This document shows, piece by piece, positions 33,191-40,738 of a stretch of DNA of 64,000 nt. The stretch's first letter is position 1. The number at the start of each line of letters is the position of its first letter. A model generated the notes under the pieces. It worked only from the letters and a program-made list of their open reading frames with translations. It had not been told where the DNA came from and did not search any database. Source of the stretch: Paenibacillus sp. GP183 (GTDB taxonomy: Bacteria; Bacillota; Bacilli; Paenibacillales; NBRC-103111); contig NZ_FNSW01000001.1 in the NCBI RefSeq assembly GCF_900104695.1, positions 1,860,001 through 1,924,000 on the forward strand, given 5' to 3'. The position numbers and the translations under genes are program-made.

Positions 33191-33931
33191 TTAGCTGACG
33201 ACCAAGGTAGCGGACATATTGCCATGACCAGGGCCGCACAGAAGGCTGCAGAAAATTTTGTATGTTCCAGCTTTTAGGTTAAGCTTCACCGTGCCGTTTT
33301 CCTTGAGATTTACGTTCGTTCCTTCTATCTTGATCCCGTGCAGGCCTTCCGAGCTGTTCAACTCAATCGTGATTTCTTTGTCCGCCGGCACTTCATATGT
33401 TTGCTGGTCGAACTTCCACAAGGTAGCTGTGATTTTGAGCGTAGCGCCGCCTGATGTTATACTGCCACCGGAGCTCGCAGTTGGGGTAGGAGTTGCAGTC
33501 GGAGTTGCAGTCGGAGTTGCAGTCGGAGTTGTAGTCGGAGTCGCCTCTGGTTTCGCGCTCGGTGTTGGGCTCGCCGATGCGGAGGCTATGGGAGTCGGCA
33601 CGGGACTGTCGCCTGCAACTGGACTCGCTTTTGTGCTTGCTCCGGCGGAAATACCTGCTGATGCCGTGGACTTGTCAATTACGCTGGCAGCGGCGGCCGT
33701 AACGGTGGCCGTTGGGTTTGCGCTTGGCTGCGCCGAAGGGCTTGGCTTCGTGGATACGCTCGCTGACGGAGTGGTCGCAGCGACGGTCGTTTGGCTCGCG
33801 GTCGGGGTGTTTGCCACAGGGCTGAAAGGAGTAGATGTGGGTGCCGCGCTTTCTTTTTTGCCTCCACATGCTGTGAATATGAGTAACATGGCTGTTGTAA
33901 CGGCGCAAACGGCTATGGTCTTTTTCAACAT
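33191..33931 (-). CDS. Lipoprotein with Ser/Thr/Pro stalk and CuA-type cupredoxin domain
   Basis: 246 residues from ATG 33931, nine bases after AAGGAG. Signal peptide with a lipobox-like IFTAC (Cys22), then about 130 residues of Ala, Ser, Thr and Pro stalk with TATP repeats. The last ~85 residues form a cupredoxin domain: a first His in GLHGI (198), then CSLLCGPGHGNM with Cys228, Cys232, His236 and Met239. This is the ligand set of the binuclear CuA site of cytochrome oxidase subunit II and nitrous oxide reductase, except that the Glu between the two Cys is Leu. It is likely an extracellular electron carrier or copper acceptor. Confidence 0.85.
   Translation of the reverse strand: MLKKTIAVCAVTTAMLLIFTACGGKKESAAPTSTPFSPVANTPTASQTTVAATTPSASVSTKPSPSAQPSANPTATVTAAAASVIDKSTASAGISAGASTKASPVAGDSPVPTPIASASASPTPSAKPEATPTTTPTATPTATPTATPTPTASSGGSITSGGATLKITATLWKFDQQTYEVPADKEITIELNSSEGLHGIKIEGTNVNLKENGTVKLNLKAGTYKIFCSLLCGPGHGNMSATLVVS
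33480..33539 (-). repeat. 12-bp tandem repeats coding TATP units
   Basis: The 12-base unit GTCGGAGTTGCA is repeated about five times with few changes and encodes the Thr-Pro-Thr-Ala stalk of the CuA lipoprotein. It may vary in number between strains by slippage. Confidence 0.7.
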
Positions 33932-34164
33932 TGTTAATCTCTCCTTAATTGGTATATTCCGCATTGAGCAGCATCCGCTCTTCTTCGAGTTGGACCAAAC
34001 ATTTTCGGTGTTTTATCTGGAATAAGATGTGTATATAGGTATTTTAAGCACAATCACTCAGATGTTACATTTGACTCTAAGCTCAAATTGATATAATGAA
34101 CACTTTCAGTGTATTTTTTACCTAGTAGGGTAAGACGAGGGATTACTCCCTCGGACTCCCCGTC

Positions 34165-34198
34165 AAACCGTGCATGCGGATTTCCCGCACACGGCTTT
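34165..34198 (-). ncRNA. Group II intron domain V
   Basis: 34 bases: AAAGCCGTGTGCGG, GAAA tetraloop and TCCGCATGCACGGTTT form the conserved domain V hairpin with its catalytic AGC and two-base bulge region. Confidence 0.85.
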
Positions 34199-34270
34199 CC
34201 TTCGTCAGTTCCCCATCTTCAGGAATGAGTTCTCTTCATCCGTCACCGGATTGCAAATTTCACTCCTGAA

Positions 34271-35437
34271 TTAGGAACGTGTGATGAGTAAGCTTGTTAG
34301 AAATACCATTCCTGCCGATTCCAGTACTTTGTTAGGTATCAGCGAATTAGAAACCGTAGATTTCTTTTGACGCATGAAGGCTCGAACCCTCATACGCGTC
34401 CATTCATCCAATCGTTGAAACTTCTTCTTTACATTCCCTATGCCGAAATAGTTACCAAAACCCCGTGCAATTTCATTTAGTTTCTTGAGCATTTCGCCAA
34501 AGTTATTCGCTTGTTGTCTGCGGGTGACTTCCCGGATTTTATCCTTGTACTTCTTCACTTTCGTGTCGGGTACCATCAGATAATCTTTCCAGAAGTCGAA
34601 TCCTAGGAAACGAAAGCCTTCATCGAAATGCACCACTTTTGTTTTCTCAGGGTGCATTCGAAGCTGTAATTCCTTTTCCAGAATGGTCTTTGCCGCTAGA
34701 TACGCTTCTTCTGCTTGCTCCTTTGTTTTGCAAAGAATAACGGCATCGTCTGCATACCTTACCACAGCAAAACCTTTCTTCTTCATCCCCCAGTCGAAAT
34801 GGTTCAAGTACAAATTCGCAAGCAATGGCGACAAATTCCCGCCCTGCGGAGACCCGATTTCCGTTTCATGGAACTGGCCACCTTCCATGAATCCCGCCGA
34901 TAGCCATCCGCGAATGAGCGTCAGCACTTTTCCGTCAGTGATTCTCTCATGCACTTTCTCCATCAGTGATTCGTGTGGAATTTCATCGAAGAAAGACATG
35001 ATGTCCAGGTCAACCGCATATTCGTATCCGCCACGTTTCGCGCGTCGAATCGTATTCACTGCTTGGTGCGCCGAGTATCCTGCACGAAAGCCAAAGCTAT
35101 AGTAGTAAAAGTCCTGTTCGAAGATCGGTTCAATGATTTGGCGTACCGCTTGCTGACATATGCGATCTCGGATTGTGGGTATCCCTAACGGTCTTAACTT
35201 CCCATTTTCCTTCTCGATGAAATGTCGTTTCACAGGGTCGGGTTTATACCGCCCTTGTTGCAATAACCTTTGGAGTTCCCTTAGGTTCATGCACACGTTT
35301 TTCTCAAACATGGCGATACTTACGCCATCGATGCCGCCGCTTCCCTGATTCTTCTTTACAGATAGCCATGCTTCGTACAGATTATCCATTTGGTACACTT
35401 TATCGATCAGGGAGTAGTATCGTCGTTTCGGTTTCAT
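34271..35437 (-). CDS. ltrA: Group II intron reverse transcriptase/maturase
   Basis: 388 residues from ATG 35437, preceded by AAAGGTGG; the frame upstream is intron RNA. RT motifs in order: NQGSGGIDG, RPLGIPTIRDRICQQAVRQI, YSFGFRAGYSAHQAV, YAVDLDIMSFFDEIPHE, GSPQGGNLSPLLANLYLN, the catalytic YADD in VVRYADDAVILC, and HFDEGFRFLGFDF. A basic maturase (X) domain with ARGFGNYFGIGNVKKKFQRL follows. No HNH endonuclease domain is present, so retrohoming would use primer from replication. The frame looks intact and the enzyme active. Confidence 0.95.
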   Translation of the reverse strand: MKPKRRYYSLIDKVYQMDNLYEAWLSVKKNQGSGGIDGVSIAMFEKNVCMNLRELQRLLQQGRYKPDPVKRHFIEKENGKLRPLGIPTIRDRICQQAVRQIIEPIFEQDFYYYSFGFRAGYSAHQAVNTIRRAKRGGYEYAVDLDIMSFFDEIPHESLMEKVHERITDGKVLTLIRGWLSAGFMEGGQFHETEIGSPQGGNLSPLLANLYLNHFDWGMKKKGFAVVRYADDAVILCKTKEQAEEAYLAAKTILEKELQLRMHPEKTKVVHFDEGFRFLGFDFWKDYLMVPDTKVKKYKDKIREVTRRQQANNFGEMLKKLNEIARGFGNYFGIGNVKKKFQRLDEWTRMRVRAFMRQKKSTVSNSLIPNKVLESAGMVFLTSLLITRS

Positions 35438-36293
35438 TGGTGTTTCACCACCTTTACCCCTACTCACCAAGCTGATCTTGTTTCCGCTACCGATGATCGA
35501 TTCCTTGCTTGTTCCACGGCACGACAAATGCGTCTTAGACTCATTGCCAATCGCTCCTGTTTGCTCGCCGTGTACTCAGGTCGCCAGTAGCCCTCGATCC
35601 GTTGGCGTTCTTTCGCCATTGGCGGGACGTACCCACTTGGAGCTACCCTCATTGGTTTAAGGCGTTTACGATCCCCCACTCACGCAAACTCACAGACTTT
35701 GACGAAGCACGTCCCCTTTGCCTCTGTCTTCCCTCTTTTGGAGTGGAAGCAGGTTATGCGACTGAGTTTTTTTTTTCCTCTCGTGCGCATACTCATCCAA
35801 GTTTTACCCTCCAGACTGTTACCAGCTTTCATCGGCTCGGACTTACTCGCTACTACGGGACGATCCGCCATCTCGCAGCCCATCGATTCGGCTTTCCCTT
35901 TAAGGTTATACCTCCCCTACCTTGTCCGCGTTTACGTCAAGGAGACTACGAGACTTCCCTCAGTTATCTGCACATTCTATTCCATCCATCCTGACCCTAA
36001 TCACGTCGATGAGCCTTGCAGGTCATGTCCCTTTGATTGTTTTCCTGCAAGATATGCTTAATCGCATAGGTTTCCCCGTTTTCATGGCGGGTCACCCTAC
36101 ATCGCCGCCACCTCTGGTTCACCGCATTCCGGGCTGGACTTTGCCTGCAGGCCCTTCGGATTCCCCCTCACGAGAGACACCCTGCCAATCCTTCTCCTAT
36201 TGGATTAGGACCATATCTTCGGCTACGGCACTTTAAAGGGTAAAGTTACCGAGTGGATTTGAACCACTTAGATTGTGCGACTGTGAGGCGCAC

Positions 36294-36318
36294 ACAAAAA
36301 GGGCGACCGCAGTCGCCC
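36294..36318 (-). terminator. Terminator of the stalk-domain protein gene; intron target site
   Basis: On the minus strand GGGCGAC, four-base loop, GTCGCCC and TTTTT, then TGT and the intron 5' end. Confidence 0.85.
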
Positions 36319-36344
36319 GTTTGCTTATATATCAATTTTTTAAA

Positions 36345-37052
36345 TTAGTGTTTCATACCATCCATGCCACCAGCAGGCATGATTTTGTTCTGCTCATCGC
36401 GAGTAATAAAATAAAGGTGCATATCATAATGAGGAACCTCATAACCATCGTGTCCTTGCGGATTCCAATCAATATCGAAATGATCGATTTTTGAAGGGAT
36501 CGGCACCAGATTTCCAGGAACATCATGCACTGTTTTATCTAGGGCTTTTGCCGGCATGTACTCAAAGAATACGAGTTTGCCGTTGTAAACACCATAGATA
36601 GGTCCCATAGGCATATCTTTTGGATTAGCCCAGTGCTCGCCCATTTGAGGTACGACAGGTGACAGTTGAATCGTTCCGGCTGGCAGAATTGCCACATTGA
36701 TGGTGCTGCTGTTGGCATCCCAGCCAATTGCGGAATGATTGCCTCCGAGTGCGTTAGTCATAGCACGGATAGAAGCTGTCCCTGACTTTGCATCCGCGTT
36801 CCCGTAAGTATCTGAAACCACGGTATCGTTTAATTTTAATACATTCGATTTAGCATCCCAATCCACTTTAGCACCGTAATATTTCGCAAAAGTATCAACA
36901 GTTGCAAATGCGCTACCGTTATCCGCAATATACGCTGCCGAATCATTTACAGTGCTTCCATTTAAATTTAATTGTACTGAAGTGGCGGCAAAGGCTGAAG
37001 TTCCGCTTAGTAACATACCAATAATGGCTAAGAAAACGATTTTCTTCTTCAA
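36345..37052 (-). CDS. Secreted protein with copper amine oxidase N-terminal-like (stalk) domain and His-rich domain
   Basis: 235 residues from TTG 37052, about nine bases after AAGGGAG; the longer frame has no ribosome site. Signal peptide ends at AFA. Residues ~25-105 are the copper-amine-oxidase-N/stalk domain common in Paenibacillus exoproteins (VDWDAKSNVLKLNDTVV, AIGWDANSSTINVAI). The second half has conserved-looking His and acidic residues: MGEHWANPKDMPMGPIYGVY, KIDHFDIDWNPQGHDGYEVP and HYDMHLYFITR. The HW...H...H...PHYD.H pattern suggests a metal site (inference). The C-terminus is MPAGGMDGMKH. It is not an amine oxidase itself. Confidence 0.75.
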   Translation of the reverse strand: MKKKIVFLAIIGMLLSGTSAFAATSVQLNLNGSTVNDSAAYIADNGSAFATVDTFAKYYGAKVDWDAKSNVLKLNDTVVSDTYGNADAKSGTASIRAMTNALGGNHSAIGWDANSSTINVAILPAGTIQLSPVVPQMGEHWANPKDMPMGPIYGVYNGKLVFFEYMPAKALDKTVHDVPGNLVPIPSKIDHFDIDWNPQGHDGYEVPHYDMHLYFITRDEQNKIMPAGGMDGMKH

Positions 37053-37441
37053 TTTTATGGCTCCCTTATATTGGAATAATAACATTACTAGATTAAACAA
37101 GATAATAATATATAGCAAGAAAAATTTAACAATTTTTGCTGTCCGAAAAGAACTGAGTATTATCTTCGGTAGACGTTGCGACACATAGTGAATCAATGAT
37201 TGCTACAATATTTGCAAAGCCGCCTATTAGTTGCACTAGTCTTACGGACCTAATTGCCATTATTATCGGCTAACCGTCCTTTTCTCCAGATGTAAAGGAC
37301 CTCAGTGCCGTTATTTGGCAATTAAACAGTCCAAATACGGTTTGTTACAGTGAATCCAATAATTTAGCAATCCATAAGAAATCACGACGTATTTTTTAAG
37401 GTAAAATGAGCTTGTCAATAAATCACAAAAGGAGACAAACA
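37053..37441. other. Intergenic region with palindromic repeat
   Basis: A hairpin GTCCTTT / AAAGGAC lies near 37278-37304. On both sides are related strings, GGACCTAATTGCCATTATT (near 37246) and GGACCTCAGTGCCGTTATTT (near 37298), which look like two copies of one interspersed intergenic element. AAAAGGAG before 37442 is the ribosome site of the next gene. Confidence 0.4.
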
Positions 37442-37843
37442 ATGACTAATCAAATTTCAAAAAGCCGGCTTTGGACTGCACGAATTTTAAGCGGACTAGT
37501 AATACTGTTTATGTTATTCGACAGCATACTGAAATTTTTTAAACCTGCCCCTGTTTTGGAAGGAACACAACAACTCGGATTTTCCGAACATCATATTATT
37601 GTGATAGCAACACTAGGACTTCTTTCTACAATTCTTTACGCCATTCCTCGTACATCGGTCTTAGGTGCATTGATATTGACCGGATATTTTGGTGGAGTTA
37701 TTGCTACACATGTTCGGATGGATAACCCACTTTTTACCCATATCCTGTTTCCGGTCTATTTAGCTGTTTTGGCTTGGGGCGGAATTTGGTTGAGGAATGA
37801 ACAAGTGCGTAAACTCATTCCAATTCAAAAAATTGAGGATTGA
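37442..37843 (+). CDS. DoxX-family membrane protein
   Basis: 133 residues from ATG 37442, eight bases after AAAGGAG; an upstream in-frame ATG at 37406 lacks a site. Four membrane helices: RILSGLVILFMLFDSILKFF, HIIVIATLGLLSTILYAIP, VLGALILTGYFGGVIATHVR and HILFPVYLAVLAWGGIWL. This is the compact DoxX-like form with LRNEQVRKLIP at the end. The function is uncertain; relatives are often induced by oxidative or antibiotic stress. Confidence 0.8.
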   Translation: MTNQISKSRLWTARILSGLVILFMLFDSILKFFKPAPVLEGTQQLGFSEHHIIVIATLGLLSTILYAIPRTSVLGALILTGYFGGVIATHVRMDNPLFTHILFPVYLAVLAWGGIWLRNEQVRKLIPIQKIED

Positions 37844-37874
37844 CAAATGTGAGAAAAATAATCTGTAAGAACCA

Positions 37875-37909
37875 CACAAGTCACCGCATCACGCGGTGAC
37901 TTGTTTTTG
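37875..37909 (+). terminator. Terminator of the DoxX gene
   Basis: CAAGTCACCGC pairs with GCGGTGACTTG, followed by TTTTT. Confidence 0.85.
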
Positions 37910-37998
37910 TAGATCAATCACACATACTTCATTATCCGCATGAATAAATTTAGATTAATTAAAATCTTTCAAACAGATTATACGATGGAGGCAGAATC

Positions 37999-38907
37999 AT
38001 GGAATACCCTTATCCTGTGTATCCTTTTATCGGTTATCAAACCAAGATAGTACAGGAGCCTATAGCCTTTCCACCACAGCACCAAGATCAAGTCCCTGGC
38101 CTGGAATACCTCATGACACCGCGTCCTATTTTTGATTACCCGGGGTATGTCGGCAGCGCCAAGCTGAAAGGAAAAGTCGCGATCATTACCGGAGGCGACA
38201 GCGGATTTGGACGTGCTATTGCAGCAGCTTATGCCAAAGAAGGGGCCGATCTGGCTATCGTATATCTGAATGAGCATATCGATGCGGCAGAAACCAAAAA
38301 CTATGTTGAGCAATTCGGCACTCGATGCCTGCTCATGGCCCGAGACCTCCGCGATCCCGCCAGTTCGCCGGATATTGTAGCTGATACGCTCCGTCATTTT
38401 AATAGACTGGACATCTTAATCAATAATGCTGCCGTTCAACCTTTCACAGGCAGTATTATGGACATTTCCAATGAACAGCTCGAGAATACGTTTCGAACCA
38501 ATATTTTTCCTTTGTTTTATTTGACAAAAGCGGCATTGCCTTATTTGGATAAAGGCAGCGCCATCATCAACACAACCTCGCGGGTTGCCTACGAGGGAGA
38601 CAAGAATGTCATTGATTACTCCGCAACAAAAGGAGCTATTGTAAGCTTTACACGCAGCATGGCGTTGTCTTTGGCTGAGAAATCGATCCGGGTTAATGCC
38701 GTCGCTCCTGGTCCGTCATGGACGCCTCTCAATGTTAGTACCTACTCCAAGGAGCATGTGGCTACTCTGGGCACCGACATCCCGTTCGGACGTGCTGCAC
38801 AACCGTTCGAGGTTGCGCCAGCCTTTGTATACCTCGCAGCTAAAGAATCCATGTATGTCACAGGCCAAGTGATCCATGTAAACGGAGGAAAAATTCGTTA
38901 TTCATAA
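37999..38907 (+). CDS. SDR-family oxidoreductase (YhdF/YhxD-like)
   Basis: 302 residues with GGAGG eight bases upstream. NADP-binding motif TGGDSGFG (64-71), NNAAVQPF, catalytic Ser194 in NTTS and the YSATK pair Tyr207/Lys211 are intact. The N-terminal 50-residue extension (PQHQDQVPGLEYLMTPRPIF, then DYPGY) is typical of the glucose-dehydrogenase-like general-stress SDRs of Bacillus. The substrate is unknown. No partner gene. Confidence 0.9.
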   Translation: MEYPYPVYPFIGYQTKIVQEPIAFPPQHQDQVPGLEYLMTPRPIFDYPGYVGSAKLKGKVAIITGGDSGFGRAIAAAYAKEGADLAIVYLNEHIDAAETKNYVEQFGTRCLLMARDLRDPASSPDIVADTLRHFNRLDILINNAAVQPFTGSIMDISNEQLENTFRTNIFPLFYLTKAALPYLDKGSAIINTTSRVAYEGDKNVIDYSATKGAIVSFTRSMALSLAEKSIRVNAVAPGPSWTPLNVSTYSKEHVATLGTDIPFGRAAQPFEVAPAFVYLAAKESMYVTGQVIHVNGGKIRYS

Positions 38908-39185
38908 TCTATAAGCAAAATGGGACCGCCCAATCGCAGGCGGAACCGATTCATGAAAATTCACGCATATATTGTGGAACGAGCACCGTTTGTTTCTCCA
39001 TTGACTTTCCTGCCTCTCAAAAAAGATTCTCAAAATGTATTTCTTTAAAGTGAATTATTTGTTCTTTATTACGAACATAATAAATGTGCAAGGATTTCAA
39101 CAAATGTTTGATAATCTCTTCCTTCCCATGAATAATCCTTCCTCCATCCCACCAAACTAGATGTAACAATAATGGAGGTATCTGG

Positions 39186-39470
39186 ATGATCGGAATGAAA
39201 GTACGCTACCAAATCAGCGACATAAATCTAAGAATAAATAACGTCACTCTTCCCAAAGCCGAGGATAGTTATGTCCTTATCACAGCAGCTGATGAAAACA
39301 ATGAAATCATTTTTGCGCTCTCACACGAGCAAGCAGAATTCCTTGAATACCGATTATATGAAGCGAACCGCCGACGAAGAGCTCATTTCAAATCTGCAAC
39401 CACCCATTCCAAACCTGTAGCGCCTATTCAGCAAGTTCTTGACCTTGATGATGAGCACTTTACCCATTAA
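39186..39470 (+). CDS. 94-residue hypothetical protein
   Basis: ATG 39186 with GGAGG seven bases upstream. The product looks like a small beta-rich domain (GMKVRYQISDINLRINNVTL, YVLITAADENNEIIFALSHE), then a helix (QAEFLEYRLYEANRRRRAHF) and an acidic C-terminus. I recognise no family. The 278 bases before it hold no other gene. Confidence 0.6.
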   Translation: MIGMKVRYQISDINLRINNVTLPKAEDSYVLITAADENNEIIFALSHEQAEFLEYRLYEANRRRRAHFKSATTHSKPVAPIQQVLDLDDEHFTH

Positions 39471-39473
39471 TAA

Positions 39474-39508
39474 ACAAAAAAGCCCTCAGTCCTATTAGGA
39501 AGAGGGCC
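39474..39508 (-). terminator. Terminator of the following minus-strand gene
   Basis: GCCCTC pairs with GAGGGC with further pairing TCCTAATAGGA in the loop, and seven T residues on the minus strand. Confidence 0.8.
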
Positions 39509-39510
39509 AT

Positions 39511-39726
39511 CTAATTCTCATTAACAATGGGAAGTAACTTCTTATGAATTAGCAATTGAATGGAAACCATGACTTGAAGTTCGGTTAATTTACTTTCTTT
39601 TGCAATTTGATATATATCATAATATTCGGAGCAGCTTCGCTGCAGAGCATCGTAAACCATTCTTTCAACGGCAGACAATTGTTCGATCTCAGTTCCAAAA
39701 TGCTCACTCAATCTTGTAGGATCCAT
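39511..39726 (-). CDS. 71-residue winged-helix-like protein
   Basis: ATG 39726 lies nine bases after GGGGG; a TTG nine bases upstream overlaps the site. The sequence (EIEQLSAVERMVYDALQRSC, YYDIYQIAKESKLTELQVMV, SIQLLIHKKLLPIV) fits a three-helix winged-helix unit, with the turn between helices 2 and 3 as in DNA-binding domains. No effector domain is present. Function unknown. Confidence 0.55.
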   Translation of the reverse strand: MDPTRLSEHFGTEIEQLSAVERMVYDALQRSCSEYYDIYQIAKESKLTELQVMVSIQLLIHKKLLPIVNEN

Positions 39727-39913
39727 CTGTATCAACCCCCAGAAAGTATTCCTATTTATTACCCTTATCCATTTTAGCTGAATCAGCCGCGGGAATGGTA
39801 ATGATTTCCTATGCCTGCTAATGCATTAAATGAAGATGAAACCATTGCCATATTGGCTCTAAATTTCTTATTGGTGTAAAATGATCTCATAGAAATTATG
39901 GGAGGTGTATGGC

Positions 39914-40072
39914 TTGAAAATCATGATTTCTGCTGCAGAAGCTATGGAAAAAGGGGTTTGGAAGGAACTGCTTCTGCTCTTTGGAAGAGATGACAAGGAA
40001 GAGTTCTGGCCTGCCGAGCAGTTTATCTTAACGGAAGAGCAAGCGTTTAAACTGAAACTTATCAAGAAATAA
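39914..40072 (+). CDS. 52-residue hypothetical protein
   Basis: TTG 39914 is preceded by GGGAGGTG seven bases upstream. The product is MKIMISAAEAMEKGVWKELL, then LLFGRDDKEEFWPAEQFI and ending AFKLKLIKK. It is a mixed alpha/beta mini-protein with a WKELL helix and a DDKEE acidic turn. Its frame is well formed, and the complementary-strand frame is merely its shadow. Function unknown. Confidence 0.6.
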   Translation: MKIMISAAEAMEKGVWKELLLLFGRDDKEEFWPAEQFILTEEQAFKLKLIKK

Positions 40073-40169
40073 ATCCGGTGTCTACACAAAATATTTACAT
40101 GTCGATAATATTCTGATTACATTTGCACACTATAATAAGGTCAAAATCATAACAGCGGAGGCAGTGAAT

Positions 40170-40337
40170 GTGATAAGAAAAATGAATCTTACCATTGTCT
40201 GTTTGTTATGTTTATCTTCCTTAGGAAGCCATACAGTGAAAAGTGATCCCTATACCCCGAATTCATCGAATCAATTTGAACACGAGTTTGAATGGTTAAG
40301 TGGAAAAGTGGAAGTCAACCCATACGGTCTGAAATAA
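40170..40337 (+). CDS. 55-residue secreted peptide
   Basis: GTG 40170, eight bases after GGAGG. A signal peptide of about 20 residues (MNLTIVCLLCLSSLGSHTV) precedes a short mature part SDPYTPNSSNQFEHEFEWLS then GKVEVNPYGLK. A TATAAT lies at 40131-40136. Nothing in the sequence identifies it as a pheromone or toxin; it resembles the many small exported peptides of Bacillales. Confidence 0.55.
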   Translation: MIRKMNLTIVCLLCLSSLGSHTVKSDPYTPNSSNQFEHEFEWLSGKVEVNPYGLK

Positions 40338-40378
40338 GAAGGAGCACAAGAGACACAACCTCTTAGGCTCCTTTTGTT
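40338..40378 (+). terminator. Terminator of the peptide gene
   Basis: AAGGAGC pairs with GCTCCTT, followed by TTGTTTTG. Confidence 0.65.
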
Positions 40379-40448
40379 TTGCTCCAACACTATTAAATTG
40401 CTAGGATCTATGGTAACTTGTTTTCATACCGTTCTGGGAGGACTATAT

Positions 40449-40649
40449 ATGGCTAAACAACAGCATAGATGGAATTTGAAGCTTAAAAAAAGCAACTCGT
40501 ATTTAGGGACCGTTTATCTGGGTGAACCCTTGCCGCAAATTGAGGACATCATCATGATCGGGGATAAAAAATATACGATTGTCGAGATTAAAGTGGATGC
40601 TCCGCGAGATTCAAGTGAGGTTTTTGTAGAGGAAGCTAAGAAAAATTAA
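40449..40649 (+). CDS. 66-residue hypothetical protein
   Basis: ATG 40449 follows GGGAGGA. The frame upstream of it belongs to terminator sequence. The product has a beta-rich core: RWNLKLKKSNSYLGTVYLGE, then PQIEDIIMIGDKKYTIVEIK and VDAPRDSSEVFVEEAKKN. It is reminiscent of a small SH3-like or OB-like fold, but I recognise no family. Confidence 0.6.
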   Translation: MAKQQHRWNLKLKKSNSYLGTVYLGEPLPQIEDIIMIGDKKYTIVEIKVDAPRDSSEVFVEEAKKN

Positions 40650-40738
40650 TTGTAATAATGCCCATGCCCTACACAGAAGACTTAATTTATTGTATAACTG
40701 ATATATACATACTATTAAAAATTGAAAGAGTGACTTCA

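Larger units (their letters stand above)
34125..36293 (-). mobile_element. Group II intron with reverse transcriptase, inserted after a terminator
   Basis: About 2.17 kb on the minus strand. The 5' end starts GTGCGCC (36287-36293) and the 3' end CTTACCCTAC (34125-34134), matching GUGYG...AY group II boundaries. A 34-base domain V and a domain VI with a GGGAGTAATCCC-like stem (adenosine bulge region) lie at the 3' end, and the reverse transcriptase gene sits in domain IV. The insertion point is just past the T run of the 36301-36318 terminator, the target preference of class C introns. The RT also lacks an endonuclease domain, as in class C. Exact class is inferred. Confidence 0.85.

Noticed and set aside
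33258-34025. 255-codon plus-strand frame opposite the CuA lipoprotein
   Set aside because: It is made of Val/Gly/Ala repeats that are the antisense of the TATP stalk repeats. No start signals.
35464-36236. Several open frames upstream of the reverse transcriptase
   Set aside because: They lie in the structured 5' domains of the group II intron RNA; Arg/Pro-rich content reflects RNA structure rather than protein.
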